A program made the position numbers and the translations under genes. 64,000 nucleotides of DNA from Anaspis maculata (taxonomy: Eukaryota; Arthropoda; Insecta; Coleoptera; Scraptiidae). The stretch's first letter is position 1. Every line of letters starts with the position of its first letter. Below the pieces are notes generated by a model. The model ran no database searches and had not been told where the DNA came from. It saw nothing but the letters and a program-made list of their open reading frames with translations. Positions 11,149-21,036 of the stretch are shown one piece after another. The stretch is from assembly GCA_949128115.1 (NCBI GenBank), contig OX421964.1:12362892-12426891 (forward strand), written 5' to 3'.

Positions 11149-12759
11149 CACTGGCGGCTCCACGGGGGGTACGACGGTACGGCCGTACCCCCTGTAGCAA
11201 ATCAGGGGCGCCAGAAGTCAATTTTGAAAAAAAATCCACGAGTAGTACCGATGTATACTCTTTGTAAAAAATAATTAACGCGATAAAAGCTTGTCAATGA
11301 AAGTTTCTATGGAAATTCGCTTTGGGCGTCGCGCGATAGAATCTTGGAACTATTCTCATAACATCTGTGGAGGTGGAAAGAACTTCTACTCACAACCACC
11401 ATAATAATTGATCATTACTGGCTTTTAAAAAAGTTGGAAAATGAACCATTACGAACTATCGGCTCGCGGCGCGCTGTGCAGCTACCTTGACTCTTGTCTG
11501 TAATGAACCTCTTTCCGTCTCGGTATGTACTATTACTCACATAACTATGGTAATTAATTTATTACATACTATGTAAGAGGGCGGGAAGTAACTCATTACC
11601 TACTCCGCGGGAAAAAAAAAGAAATGGTAGCTTCAGAAGATAAATTCCAGAATAATGCATCCAACCAAACAATGAGTGGGTAAATCCGTATTCCTGAGCC
11701 AAGTTTCAGAAAAATTGATTCGCCGATCTGGAAGTTATGGCAAAAAAACTTTCTAATTTCAATTTTTGAACACCATGATCCTATAAGATAGGCAGGTACA
11801 TGGTTATGAGATGAGTAAAATAGTAAATATAAAAATATATGTATCTACTCCCAACAGTGAATAGGTAGATCATCACTGCTGAGGAGGGCTAGAGGCTCCA
11901 GGCTCCGCCAAAACCAAAAGTTGGTCTACGATGACTGGAGAATGACTAAATTATACCCTGTTAGTAATGACAGTGAAGGCAGATGGGTGTAAATCCATGA
12001 AAATCGAAGATTGCATCGTGAACTTTAGTTTTGTAGAATAGATGTAGAGAAGAGTTCAATTTATAGGTACTATTAAAACCAATCTGTTGTCATGATCGTT
12101 TTTTTTTGAAAACTGCTTCTGAATCAACTACATATAGGAAGTTCGAGTGAAGTCATAGAGAGAAGCAGGGGCGTACTCACGGGGGAGGGATGAAGGGGAA
12201 AATTCCCCCTCCAAGACTTCGACCAACAGGAAAAAATTTGATACATTTATCCCCCAAAGACTATATGCGCAATACAAAAAAAAAGTATGATGTGTGTCCC
12301 CTGACGTCCATACCTATCCCCTGGCGAAATTTTCAAAGAGCTGGCCAAGGCTCCAAGGCGGCTCTATATTATCATTTGATTGATTGCTTGATACCTACTG
12401 AACAGAATTTAGGTTGTTTTTTTGAATAGTTTAGCACTTTTGAGTTTTGACTGAACCTCGAAGGAAAGAAAACAAAATGAATTAGGGAGGCTTTCTTTTT
12501 TTCTGCTTAATATTGTCGATATTATTATTATACCCGAAAATTTTTGCCTGCGGCGCTACTTTTTACTGGCTGCGGTCGCCCAGTACAGACTCGATCTTTA
12601 AAATATACACCAAAATCTCCTCGATTCCCCCCATTTGTCTATAAATCTGGGTACGCCACTGGAGAGAAGCATGGGGCTTATTTTGATCGCAGCCCTCACC
12701 TTAAGGGCGCCTGGTTGGTGAACCGTACCCCCTGTTCGAAAATGCTGGAGCCGCCAGTG
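11149..12759. mobile_element. Non-autonomous hAT element in the LINE 5' region
   Basis: Ends are cactggcggctcca and its complement. An exact 8-bp target duplication, acctggag, flanks them (11141-11148 and 12760-12767). Short inverted ends and an 8-bp duplication are the hallmark of hAT transposons. About 55 bp of each end is related, including a gtacggccgtacccc-type run on the left and gtaccccctg on the right. No transposase is encoded in its 1.6 kb, so it depended on an autonomous partner. It contains a patch (about 11820-11900) related to the small MITE at 34226-34334. Confidence 0.85.
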
Positions 12760-12959
12760 ACCTGGAGTAACCTGGAGCAGCTAATACTCTGTAAAATTCA
12801 CCCGATGCAGGTTCAATAGCTGAAAACGTGGTGAGAAGTATCCATCCAGTCTTATCGCTGAAAAAGCCAACTTTTTGCCGGGCGCTCTGCTCCTAGCAGT
12901 GTCGCACCTGCCTTGTGTGTATTTATCAATTATAAATTGATAAATTCAGATTTACCGAC

Positions 12960-14225
12960 ATGAGTACCCCTCTCTCTATTAACACCATGGAATCTTCTTC
13001 AAATTATACTCCACAACAACCTGCAAAATCTTCATCATCCTATGTCAATGCCGCCAAGTCACGTCCACCAACAAATTACCCCAAAAAAGAGCAAGCAATA
13101 ATCATGAACGTCAACGAAGAACTCTCTAGACTCGATTATGTCAAGTCAGTAGGTAAAATCGTAGGTCCCAAAAGTATTATTTTTGCTTCTCGCATTTCAA
13201 ATGACCGTGTGTGCATGTACCTCTCGAGCGTCCAAGCGGTGGAAAACTTGGTGACTAAATACAAAACCATAAATATAAACGGCATTGACATAGGTATAAG
13301 GAAGTTGATCACTCCATCAAAAAGAGTGATAATATCGAATGTATGCCCATCGATCCCCAACGAAATTGTTGAAGCTGCATTGAAAGATACAGGTTTAAAG
13401 CTCGTGTCATCAATATCGTTTTTGAGAGCAGGCTACCAAGAAGATGAATTCAATCATATTTTGAGCTTTAGAAGGCATGTTTACGTCACACCCGATGAGC
13501 AAATCCAGTTGACACCTTCCTTGGTAATAAATTTTGAAGACACCAATTATCGCATATTCTTGACATATGACGACCTAACATGTTTCACTTGCGGTCGTCA
13601 AGGACATATATCTAGTTCTTGCTCTGCCCAACCATCTACAGAATCTCAAACTCCCATGGATACCGAGGATCAACGGAATAAGCGCCCAGCTCCCTCAGAA
13701 AGCTTAGATTCGCCGCCGGCGGACGGTGCAATCCAAAATTCCCAAGACCTATTTGAAAGCCAAAATGCATTACAAACACCAGACCCCTTCCAAAAACCGA
13801 AAAATAAGCCAAAAAAACCACGAATAGCAGATCCCGAAGCCAACTTGGACAAACCCAAACCTTCTAGTTCAACTGAATCTTTACAGCTAGATTTGGACAT
13901 GGAGCCTATCAAACTACACATAGAAAAAAAACCTAAATCCTTCCCTGTGACATATAGCGTCTTCAAAGGTTTTCTGGAAAACTGTAGAGGAAACCCTGAT
14001 CCACTTAGCGAGGCAAGACGATGTGCAAATGACGTTGAATCCCTTTTGAAAATGATGTTTGATCTATACCCTCTTCTTCCAAACAAGGCTGCCAAAACAA
14101 GATTCACCCGTATACATAAAAAGATCAAAAGTCAAATGACAACACATGAACTAGGAAAGAGCAGATCCTTGAGCCTGAGCACCTGCTCTCTCAATTCTCA
14201 AGACTCCCAACAAGACGAGTACTAA
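12960..14225 (+). CDS. LINE ORF1 (gag-like nucleic-acid-binding protein)
   Basis: The 421-residue product should bind element RNA and form the particle that carries it back to the genome. The start ATG at 12960 follows non-coding sequence and a second ATG lies close downstream. Residues about 40-200 resemble an RRM-like fold region seen in I-type ORF1 proteins (inference). A zinc knuckle CFTCGRQGHISSSC (CX2CX4HX4C) lies near residue 208. The next 100 residues are Pro/Ser/Lys-rich and probably disordered, and a basic C-terminal segment follows. The frame is intact. Its end overlaps the open ORF2 frame by a few bases, with ORF2 in the -1 frame relative to it. Confidence 0.85.
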   Translation: MSTPLSINTMESSSNYTPQQPAKSSSSYVNAAKSRPPTNYPKKEQAIIMNVNEELSRLDYVKSVGKIVGPKSIIFASRISNDRVCMYLSSVQAVENLVTKYKTININGIDIGIRKLITPSKRVIISNVCPSIPNEIVEAALKDTGLKLVSSISFLRAGYQEDEFNHILSFRRHVYVTPDEQIQLTPSLVINFEDTNYRIFLTYDDLTCFTCGRQGHISSSCSAQPSTESQTPMDTEDQRNKRPAPSESLDSPPADGAIQNSQDLFESQNALQTPDPFQKPKNKPKKPRIADPEANLDKPKPSSSTESLQLDLDMEPIKLHIEKKPKSFPVTYSVFKGFLENCRGNPDPLSEARRCANDVESLLKMMFDLYPLLPNKAAKTRFTRIHKKIKSQMTTHELGKSRSLSLSTCSLNSQDSQQDEY

Positions 14226-15335
14226 CCCCCCCACACCCTACCAATGAAATCATTTTCTTCATTCTACAGTGGAACTTGAATGGGTACTATACCCATTTGG
14301 AAGAATTAAAACTCCTAGTTGCTAATGACAAGCCTCTCATAATCTGCTTACAAGAAACACATTTAAAAAGCGATCCTTGTCTCAGAGGTTACAAATGTTT
14401 CTCCAAACACCGATTAGACAGAGAAAGATCGAGTGGAGGAGTAGCTTCATACGTTAGCACAAATTATCACTCTCAAAAAATCGATCTCAACACAAACCTT
14501 GAAGCGGTTGCCTTCTCAATACAACTTAAATCCCGAATATCAATATGCAATGTCTACATTCCCCCAAACAGAGAAATTCACCAACAAGAACTTAGAGATC
14601 TTTTTAACCAGATCCCCACTCCATGTGTGATACTGGGTGATTTCAACGCTCATAATACATTGTTTGGTTCTTCCTCGACAAATCATAGGGGTCAAATTAT
14701 AGAACAATGGCTTGACTTTTCTAATCTAACCCTACTCAACACAGGTTCTCCTACCAGGTTTAATTCGTTTACTGGCAATTTCAGTGCCCTAGATCTCACT
14801 TTATGTACTCCAAACCTCACACCTTATTTGTCTTGGGAAACCTACCCTTACCTCCATGGTAGTGACCATTACCCCATTAAAATAAGAAATGACCAAATAA
14901 ACTCTACCAAAGATCTAAATAATCACCACCCCAAATGGAAACTAAAAACCGCAAACTGGACCAAATTTTCTGATGAGGTAGACCATGATCTTGACCTGGT
15001 GCACATTACTAACCATGACATTGACCAAATAACCCAAAAATTCTCTGACATCTTACTCACGGCAGCTCACAAATCTATAGGTAAGTCTGCTGCCCTAAAA
15101 AAACATACTTCTGTTCCATGGTGGAACAAAGAATGTTCAGACGCCATAAAAGAAAGCAAAAATGCGTTCAACAGACTGAAAAGAAATAATTCCCCTGAAA
15201 ATCTCCTAACTTTCAAAAGATTAAGGGCTCGGGCAAGGTATATCACCAAGAAAAGTAAAAAGCTATCCTGGGAAAATTATGTATCTACAATCTCGTCATC
15301 CACCCCAATCTCGGAAGTCTGGAACAAAATAGGAG
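14222..15335 (+). CDS. LINE ORF2, N-terminal apurinic-like (EEP) endonuclease part
   Basis: This domain nicks target DNA to prime reverse transcription. It begins with ILQWNLNG at about 14261 and keeps the catalytic series: Asn in WNLNG, Glu in CLQETHL, Asp/Asn in LGDFNAHN, Asp in SALDLTL, and the GSDHYPI Asp-His pair. All expected residues are present. No ATG in this frame lies upstream of the domain: the ATG at 14244 is in ORF1's frame. Translation must therefore begin by reinitiation at a non-ATG codon or by -1 frameshifting from ORF1. Near 15330 a one-base indel shifts the frame, and the natural continuation (KIL...) is in the next frame. Confidence 0.85.
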
Positions 15336-17925
15336 ACTTAAATCCATCAACCGCCCTCAAATAAAAATACTCAAGGACAACAATCAAATCTATGAATCCG
15401 AAACTGACATCGCTGAGGTCTTGGCTGAATCCTTTCGTACAAATTCAAGTGACTTGAACTTCGACCAAAATTTCTTACAATATAAAAGAGGTAGGGAAAT
15501 GCAAGAAGTAACTGACCACTGTCTTGACAATACTCATCACATCAATCTTCCCCTTACATTATCAGAGCTTGACGAATCGCTCAAATCAGCCAAAGACTCT
15601 ATCCCTGGCCCCGACGATATCCCCTATCTTTTTTTGAAAAATCTAACGGCTAAAGGCAAAGCCAAACTCTTGGACATTTACAATAAGATTTGGCAAACTC
15701 AGGTTTTCCCCAAAGCGTGGTCTGAATCAACTGTCATACCACTATTGAAACCAAACAAACGAAGTGATGAAAAGAGCTCCTACCGTCCAATATCTCTGAC
15801 CAACACTATGTGCAAAACCTTCGAGCGCATCATCACAAAACGTTTGTCTTGGCAGTTGGATAAAGATAATTTGCTTCATCCCGCCCAAAATGGTTTCAGA
15901 AAACACCGTTCCACCACTGACAACATAATACAGTTGGAATCCGAGATACATCAGGCTTTTGCAACCAAACAAAACTTATTGGCCATCTTCTTTGACGTCG
16001 AAAAAGCCTATGACATGACTTGGACTCGCCATGTGATCGAAAAACTGATAGAATGGAACATAAAGGGGAATATTTTGGCGTTCATCCAAAATTTTTTACG
16101 TAACAGGTCATTCAAAGTCAAAATCAACAACAATTTTTCCAACAGTAAGAAACTGCAAAACGGTGTTCCCCAGGGCTCAGTCTTGAGTGTGATCCTATTC
16201 CTGATAGCAATTAATGACATACTAACACGCATTGAAGCTCCAGTCCGCTGTTGTCTATTCGCAGATGATTTGGTGATATACCTGAGAGGAAAAAATCTTA
16301 CATCGATGCAAGAAATCCTTCAAGCAACACTGCGTAACATAGAAAACTGGTGCTCAACATCAGGTTTTAAATTTTCTACGCAAAAAACAACCTGCATCAA
16401 CTTCAGTAGGACCAAACAAATAAGCTCCCCTCTCCTTCGACTGAACGGCAGAAGCTTAAAATTCTCTGAATCCACCAAATTTTTAGGCATTACATTTGAC
16501 CAGAAGCTATCTTGGAAACAACACTTATCACAACTCAAGACATCACGCCACCAAGGTTTAAATTTAATGAGAATTTTGTCTAACCACACCTGGGGAGCAG
16601 ACACCAAAACATTGTTGATGATCTATCGCAGTCTTATAAGATCAAAACTTGACTATGGAGCAATTGCCTTCATGACAGCCAAAAAATCGTACCTCAGATC
16701 CATCAGTGCTATACAATCATTGGCTATCAGAATAGCAACAGGAGCGTTTTGTACCACCCCGGTGGAAAGTCTCCTAGCGTTGGTGAACGAGCCCCCTCTC
16801 GAACTCCGTAACAAACGATCCACCCTGAACTTTGCTATAAACACCCTCTCAAATCCACAAAGCCTGAGTCGTGACTTAGTGTTCCCAACTAGGCCTGAAA
16901 TCACTTTGAACAGGAGTGTAGCTCCACCAGTTCATGAAAGAGTCGCTTGCATCCAACGAGAAATCAACTTCACTATCCCTGAAACTCTTCCTTGGCAAAA
17001 CTCCTTGGTCCCACCATGGAAACACTCTAAGATTAAATTGATCCTTGATCTTACAAGGTTTGACAAAGCTGAAACAAATCACACTCTTATCAAGACTCAT
17101 TTCCTTGAAATAGTCAATGGTTTTCCAAATCACAGACTGATTTTCACCGATGGCTCCAAAATTGACGATAAAGTGGCATCTGCCCTAATCACCCCAACAT
17201 CTGAACAATCCCTTCGCCTCCAAAACTACAATACTATCTATACAGCTGAGCTCTATGCCATACTTCAAGCGTTAATTTACACAAGAACACACCCTGAAAT
17301 AAATTTTATCATTTGTTCAGATTCTCTAAGCTCACTTAAGGCCTTGAACCATCTTTACCCACGAGATCCCCTTATACAAACAATAAAAGACGAACTGTCC
17401 GATAGGGTTGACAAAATAGTTTTTATGTATACACCATCACACATCGGAATAGATGGTAATGAAAGAGCTGACGATCTGGCCAAAAAGGCAACATCATCGA
17501 TCAATCTACCAATTTGTCGAATTAATCCCCCAGCTGACCTCAAAACATATGTGAAGGTCAGTATATCTCGTATCTGGCAGCAGTGTTGGGACCGAAAAGA
17601 CCACTATCTTCAAAAAACAAAACCAATTCTCTGTACAGTTCTCACCTGCCCGGAGAAGAGAAACGAACAAGTTAAACTCAATAGGTTGAGACTGGGATAC
17701 TCCAGACTTACCCACTCTTTTTTGTTGTCAAGGCAAGATCGTCCAAAATGTCCAACCTGCGACATCCATCTGTCAATCGACCATATCCTCTACCATTGCC
17801 CAAACCACCATAATCACAGATCACTATATGGTGTTGCAGAGTCTCCAACAACTCTTACAGACCCTAACAAATATGATAAAGTTCTAACTTTCCTGAGAAA
17901 AATTCAAATATTTGACTCCATCTAA
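15336..17925 (+). CDS. LINE ORF2, reverse transcriptase, RNase H and C-terminal zinc knuckle
   Basis: This is the continuation of ORF2 after the frameshift; the frame is open from about 15337, so no new start is implied. RT blocks in order: GPDDIP, YRPISLTN, NGFRKHRSTTD, FFDVEKAYD (first Asp), GVPQGSVLS, and CLFADDLVIY (catalytic FADD). The RNase H domain follows at about residues 570-690 (FTDGSK, TAELYAI, CSDSLSSL, GNERADDLAKK), with all four acids present. A CX2C...HX4H/C-type knuckle (CPTCDIHLSIDHILYHC) closes the protein. It has no internal stop over 860 codons. The RNase H places it with I-type LINEs. Confidence 0.9.
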
Positions 17926-18028
17926 CCCGTACGTCACACTTCAGTAACTCAAGTGAGCTGCTAATAACCTTCAATGGTTGATGCAGCATTGTAAATGTAA
18001 ATTAAAAAAAAAAAAAAAATCATGTATT

Positions 18029-18450
18029 CCGGTAGACCAAACGTGTTCGGCTAATGTAGAATTATGTATTTGGTGATTTTGTATGTTTTTCTTGTGTTCT
18101 GTAGCCCTAACCTCCATAGGTCTTTTCGTCTGGCCAATGTATAACTTATCACAGCTACATGGAATTTTGTATCCTACATTTTTTGAGTTCTGAACTCAAT
18201 AAAGTGGTTTCGTGTGTGTGAGTATTGATCTAAGAGTGTATTCTGTTTTGAAGACAGTCCTAATGTCGTATTTGTGTCCTATCCTTCTCAATTTTTCAGA
18301 AAATCCACGAATGTATGGTATGGTGTTGATAATGAGTGTGTCAGTTGTTGGTGTCGGTGGTATGTTTGGTTGTATTTGTGGTTGTTGTGTTTCTATTTTC
18401 CAGAAATTTCTATTTATGAAATCTAATGGGTAAGAATTCAGCGCTAGCAC
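18029..18450 (-). pseudogene. Penelope-like element, linker and N-terminal half of GIY-YIG endonuclease
   Basis: On the minus strand a YIRGFSEKLRRIGHKY motif and a basic segment lead to IPCSCDKLYIGQTKR (the GIY-YIG core, here KLYIG with a paired cysteine motif) and then AEHVW. The LINE inserted directly after this point. Endonuclease-bearing Penelope elements use the domain to nick the target. A stop or frame change near 18195 splits it from the preceding frame. Confidence 0.8.
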
Positions 18451-19389
18451 CTCTTTGATAAACTTTTTCTCTACTTCGAAAGATCCTGGATTTCTACAAA
18501 TGATTCTAGCTCTGTCATATGAAGATTTAATGAATGATCCCTCTTTTGACCGTAGTGCTATGGTTGGAATAAAAATTTAGATATCTGTTGGTATGAGCTT
18601 CTTTCTATAGACAGTGATGTCCAAAATATTTTTTGTTTGTCTGTGAACTAGTGTATCCAAAAAAGGTAATTTTGAATCTGACTCTAATTCTATTGTGAAC
18701 TTGATCGATGGTTCTAGGTTATTCAAATAATCCAGGAAACTGTGTAAGTGATCTATACCATGAGGCCAAATGCAGAATACGTCATCAACGTATCTCCACC
18801 AGACCTTTGGCTTGTAAACATGTGTCTTGACAAAAGTTTTCTCAAAATGTTCCATGAAAATGTTACTAACGAGAGGACTCAAAAAACCTCCCATGGCCAT
18901 CCCAAAGTCTTGTTGAAAAAACATGTTGTCTAATTGAAAATACGTTGTTTCCAAACAAATATTGAGTAGTTCCAAAATGGTCCCTACACTGAGTTTAGTT
19001 CTTGTCTCTAAGTCAGTGTCGTTTTCTAGTCTTGTCTTGATTATATCCAAAGTTTTGTCTACCGGAACATTTGAAAAGAGACTAACTACATCAAAACTGA
19101 CCAATAAGTCATCCCGATTGATTACTGGAACATCACCCAATGCATGGGTGGCAATGCAAAGGAAAGACATTGTGTTTTTGATGTGAGTGTCTGTGTTACC
19201 TGAAAGAGGTGTTATTATGAGTTTAAGTAAGTATTTGGATAGTTTTTTACATGGTGCTTCTATTGAGCTAACTATTGATCTTAGTGGAATGTTGGGTTTG
19301 TGTATTTTTGGTAGGCCATAAAAATGTGGAGGTTTGCTGTAATGTGGTGTTAGTAGTTTACGTTCTGAATCAGTGAATTCATTTTTATG
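18451..19389 (-). pseudogene. Penelope-like element, reverse transcriptase core
   Basis: Minus-strand motifs in order: HFYGLPKIHK, then FDVVSLFSNVPV (first Asp), GMAMGGFLSPLVSN, WWRYVDDVF (catalytic YVDD) and LPFLDT. These are the hallmarks of Penelope-like RT, the family closest to telomerase. The frame is open from 19389 to about 18577. Beyond it two compensating frameshifts (near 18580 and 18520) interrupt the thumb region. Confidence 0.9.
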
Positions 19390-20218
19390 TCAGAAAAGTG
19401 TAGTTCGTATTTTGTTCTCAATGGTTTGTGTTGGGTTTTTCGCAAGTTTAGTGTAATGGCCTTCCTCGATAAGAGTGTTAATTTTGTCGTTATATGTGTT
19501 CGTGCCTAAAACTACTGTTGCATTTCCTTTGTCTGCGGGTAAGATTTTGATAGATTTGTCTCTTCGTAAACTCTGAATACATAACTTTTCAAAACTGGTT
19601 AGGTTTTGATTTAATTTTGAAAATCTTTTCAAACAAATTTTACTTTTCACCCTAAATTCTTTCGCTGTATTTTGTGAGAGTTTTTGGGCCGTATCTTCTA
19701 TTGCGGCTACAATGTCTAATTTCGGAATTTGGTTTGGTGTAATGGCAAAATTCAAACCCTTTGCCATTATTTGTGTTTCGTGATCTGTTAGTATTTTTTG
19801 TGAAAGGTTTATGACTGTTTTATCTGAAAATTGTCGGTTCGTCTGTTGTCTTGCCTGTTTGTCCTGTGCGTTTGTCTCTCTTAGTCTCCTTAGTTTGGCT
19901 TGCTGTGATGTTTTTTTGTTTGTGTTTGGATTTGTTGTATTTATCGTGTAATATGTTCATGATTCTAGTGAAATCATAATTCGCTATTTGTTGTGCGAAA
20001 AAATATTCAAGGTTAGTAATTTCATTTGTTGAACTTACTTTATTGTTCCTATAGAACTGAATCCGTTCTCTTACCAACATTCTACTTGCCCTATCCAGAA
20101 TTTTTCTATATTCTTCTCCTTCGTACGTGCTTCTTAGCCTAAGACCCTTAGGGATGATGCCTAGGTCCTTGCACTTGTGGAGAAACGTCAAGTTGTTCTC
20201 CGTCCTACCTAGTTATTT
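19390..20218 (-). pseudogene. Penelope-like element, N-terminal region
   Basis: Minus strand, starting after a stop just upstream of 20218. The opening NNLTFLHKCKDLGIIPKG and the later LPADKGNATVVL are conserved in Penelope-like proteins. A frameshift near 19840-19860 and an in-frame TGA at about 19390 separate this part from the RT. No ATG is obvious at the front. Confidence 0.8.
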
Positions 20219-20272
20219 ATTTTATGTTACAGAATTTTAACAGGCTGCGAAAAACATAAAGAGGAATCAGAT
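20219..20272 (-). repeat. 5' terminal segment of the Penelope-like element (pair of 8078-8131)
   Basis: It abuts the right target duplication (20273-20283). See the inverted copy at 8078-8131. Confidence 0.7.
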
Positions 20273-20283
20273 CGTAAATGGGA

Positions 20284-21036
20284 AGTTTTCAAAAAAATTC
20301 AGTAAGTTTTCAAGACTAATAATAGGAAGTTTTGACGATGATACGAAAGTTTCCAATAACCTCAAGCATTTTTACAAAAACTTGGAGCTTTCTTGAGACA
20401 ATGAGAGAATCTTCAAAACAATCAAGACTTTTCAATTTCTCATTGATTTTCCTATCAGATTTCCATTCAAACGATTAATTTTAATATAACGAAGAAGGTT
20501 TCAGTTCTGTTTTGCCGTAGACCACGGATTCAAATTTGATTTCTGTCCAGGTTTGATGCGCATCTCCACAAGAAATCGAACAAAATTTTTGAAATTGTTC
20601 AAGATGGTCCGTGCAAGTCTCAAGGAACTGACCAGTTTTGAAAATAGCTCGGAACTTTTCCAAGATAACTTGAAAGTTGTCAAGATAAATCGGGAGTTCT
20701 TTGGATTATAAGAGAGTTTTAAAGGAAAATCGGAAGTTCTGGCGATAGTTCGGAAGTTTCCAATACAAGTCGAGCATGTTTACAAAAAACTGGCAGTTTC
20801 TCAAGACGATGCAAGAATTGTGAGAACAGACTAAGCGTTTCGCAAAAAAATACAGCCCTGGCCTTGGTGGCTGTTTTGAAATCATGCATCAACATGCAGT
20901 GCTTTTTGTTTATGCAACAGACAGTCAACTCCGCTACAAGAGGCAGACAGTATGGGGATTCTCAAATACAAGAGTCAAATCGAAGGTTCCGTTGTCAAAT
21001 TGGCTCTGTGATAATGAAAAACAGTTTTTGTTGCAG
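20284..21036 (+). other. Upstream region of odorant-receptor gene 1
   Basis: The left part is degenerate 180-bp repeat. 20500-21036 matches 27990-28758 of copy 2, apart from a 250-bp insertion in the latter. The receptor's first exon and promoter should lie in or before this stretch, but no convincing N-terminal exon can be picked. A polypyrimidine run and TTGCAG acceptor end it. Confidence 0.4.

Larger units (their letters stand above)
11018..18019 (+). mobile_element. Near full-length I-superclade LINE inserted in the Penelope-like element
   Basis: The target duplication aaaatcatgtatt occurs at 11005-11017 and 18016-18028. The second copy overlaps the poly(A) tail (18004-18019). The element has a 5' region (interrupted by a hAT element), ORF1 (12960-14225), ORF2 (14222-17925, one frameshift), a 75-bp 3' UTR and the tail. 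Without the hAT insertion it is about 5.4 kb, a full size for I, Jockey or Loa-type LINEs. An RNase H domain after the RT places it in the I superclade rather than Jockey. It appears to be the youngest large retroelement here. Confidence 0.88.
8044..20272 (-). mobile_element. Penelope-like retroelement with nested insertions (palindrome, LINE, hAT)
   Basis: The element is flanked by an 11-bp direct repeat, cgtaaatggga, at 8033-8043 and 20273-20283. The paralogous site in duplication copy 2 (near 27755) has one uninterrupted version of the flanks, which confirms the ends. In minus orientation it contains a short 5' region, an N-terminal region, RT and GIY-YIG endonuclease (20218 to 18029, then 11017 to 10765), a 3' UTR with a hammerhead-like motif (10659-10694), and a tail at 8044-8328. 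A 54-bp sequence adjoining the 5' end (20219-20272) is repeated inverted at 8078-8131, as partial inverted terminal copies are in Penelope elements. Removing the palindrome at 8331-10508 and the LINE complex leaves about 3 kb, a usual size for the group. Several frameshifts and one stop make it inactive. Confidence 0.85.

Noticed and set aside
13670..14128. 152-codon minus-strand frame opposite LINE ORF1
   Set aside because: Shadow of ORF1, which has a zinc knuckle and the expected position.
20895..21006. ATG-led frames before receptor gene 1 as a first exon
   Set aside because: None gives receptor-like sequence with a donor in the right phase, and frames differ between the copies.
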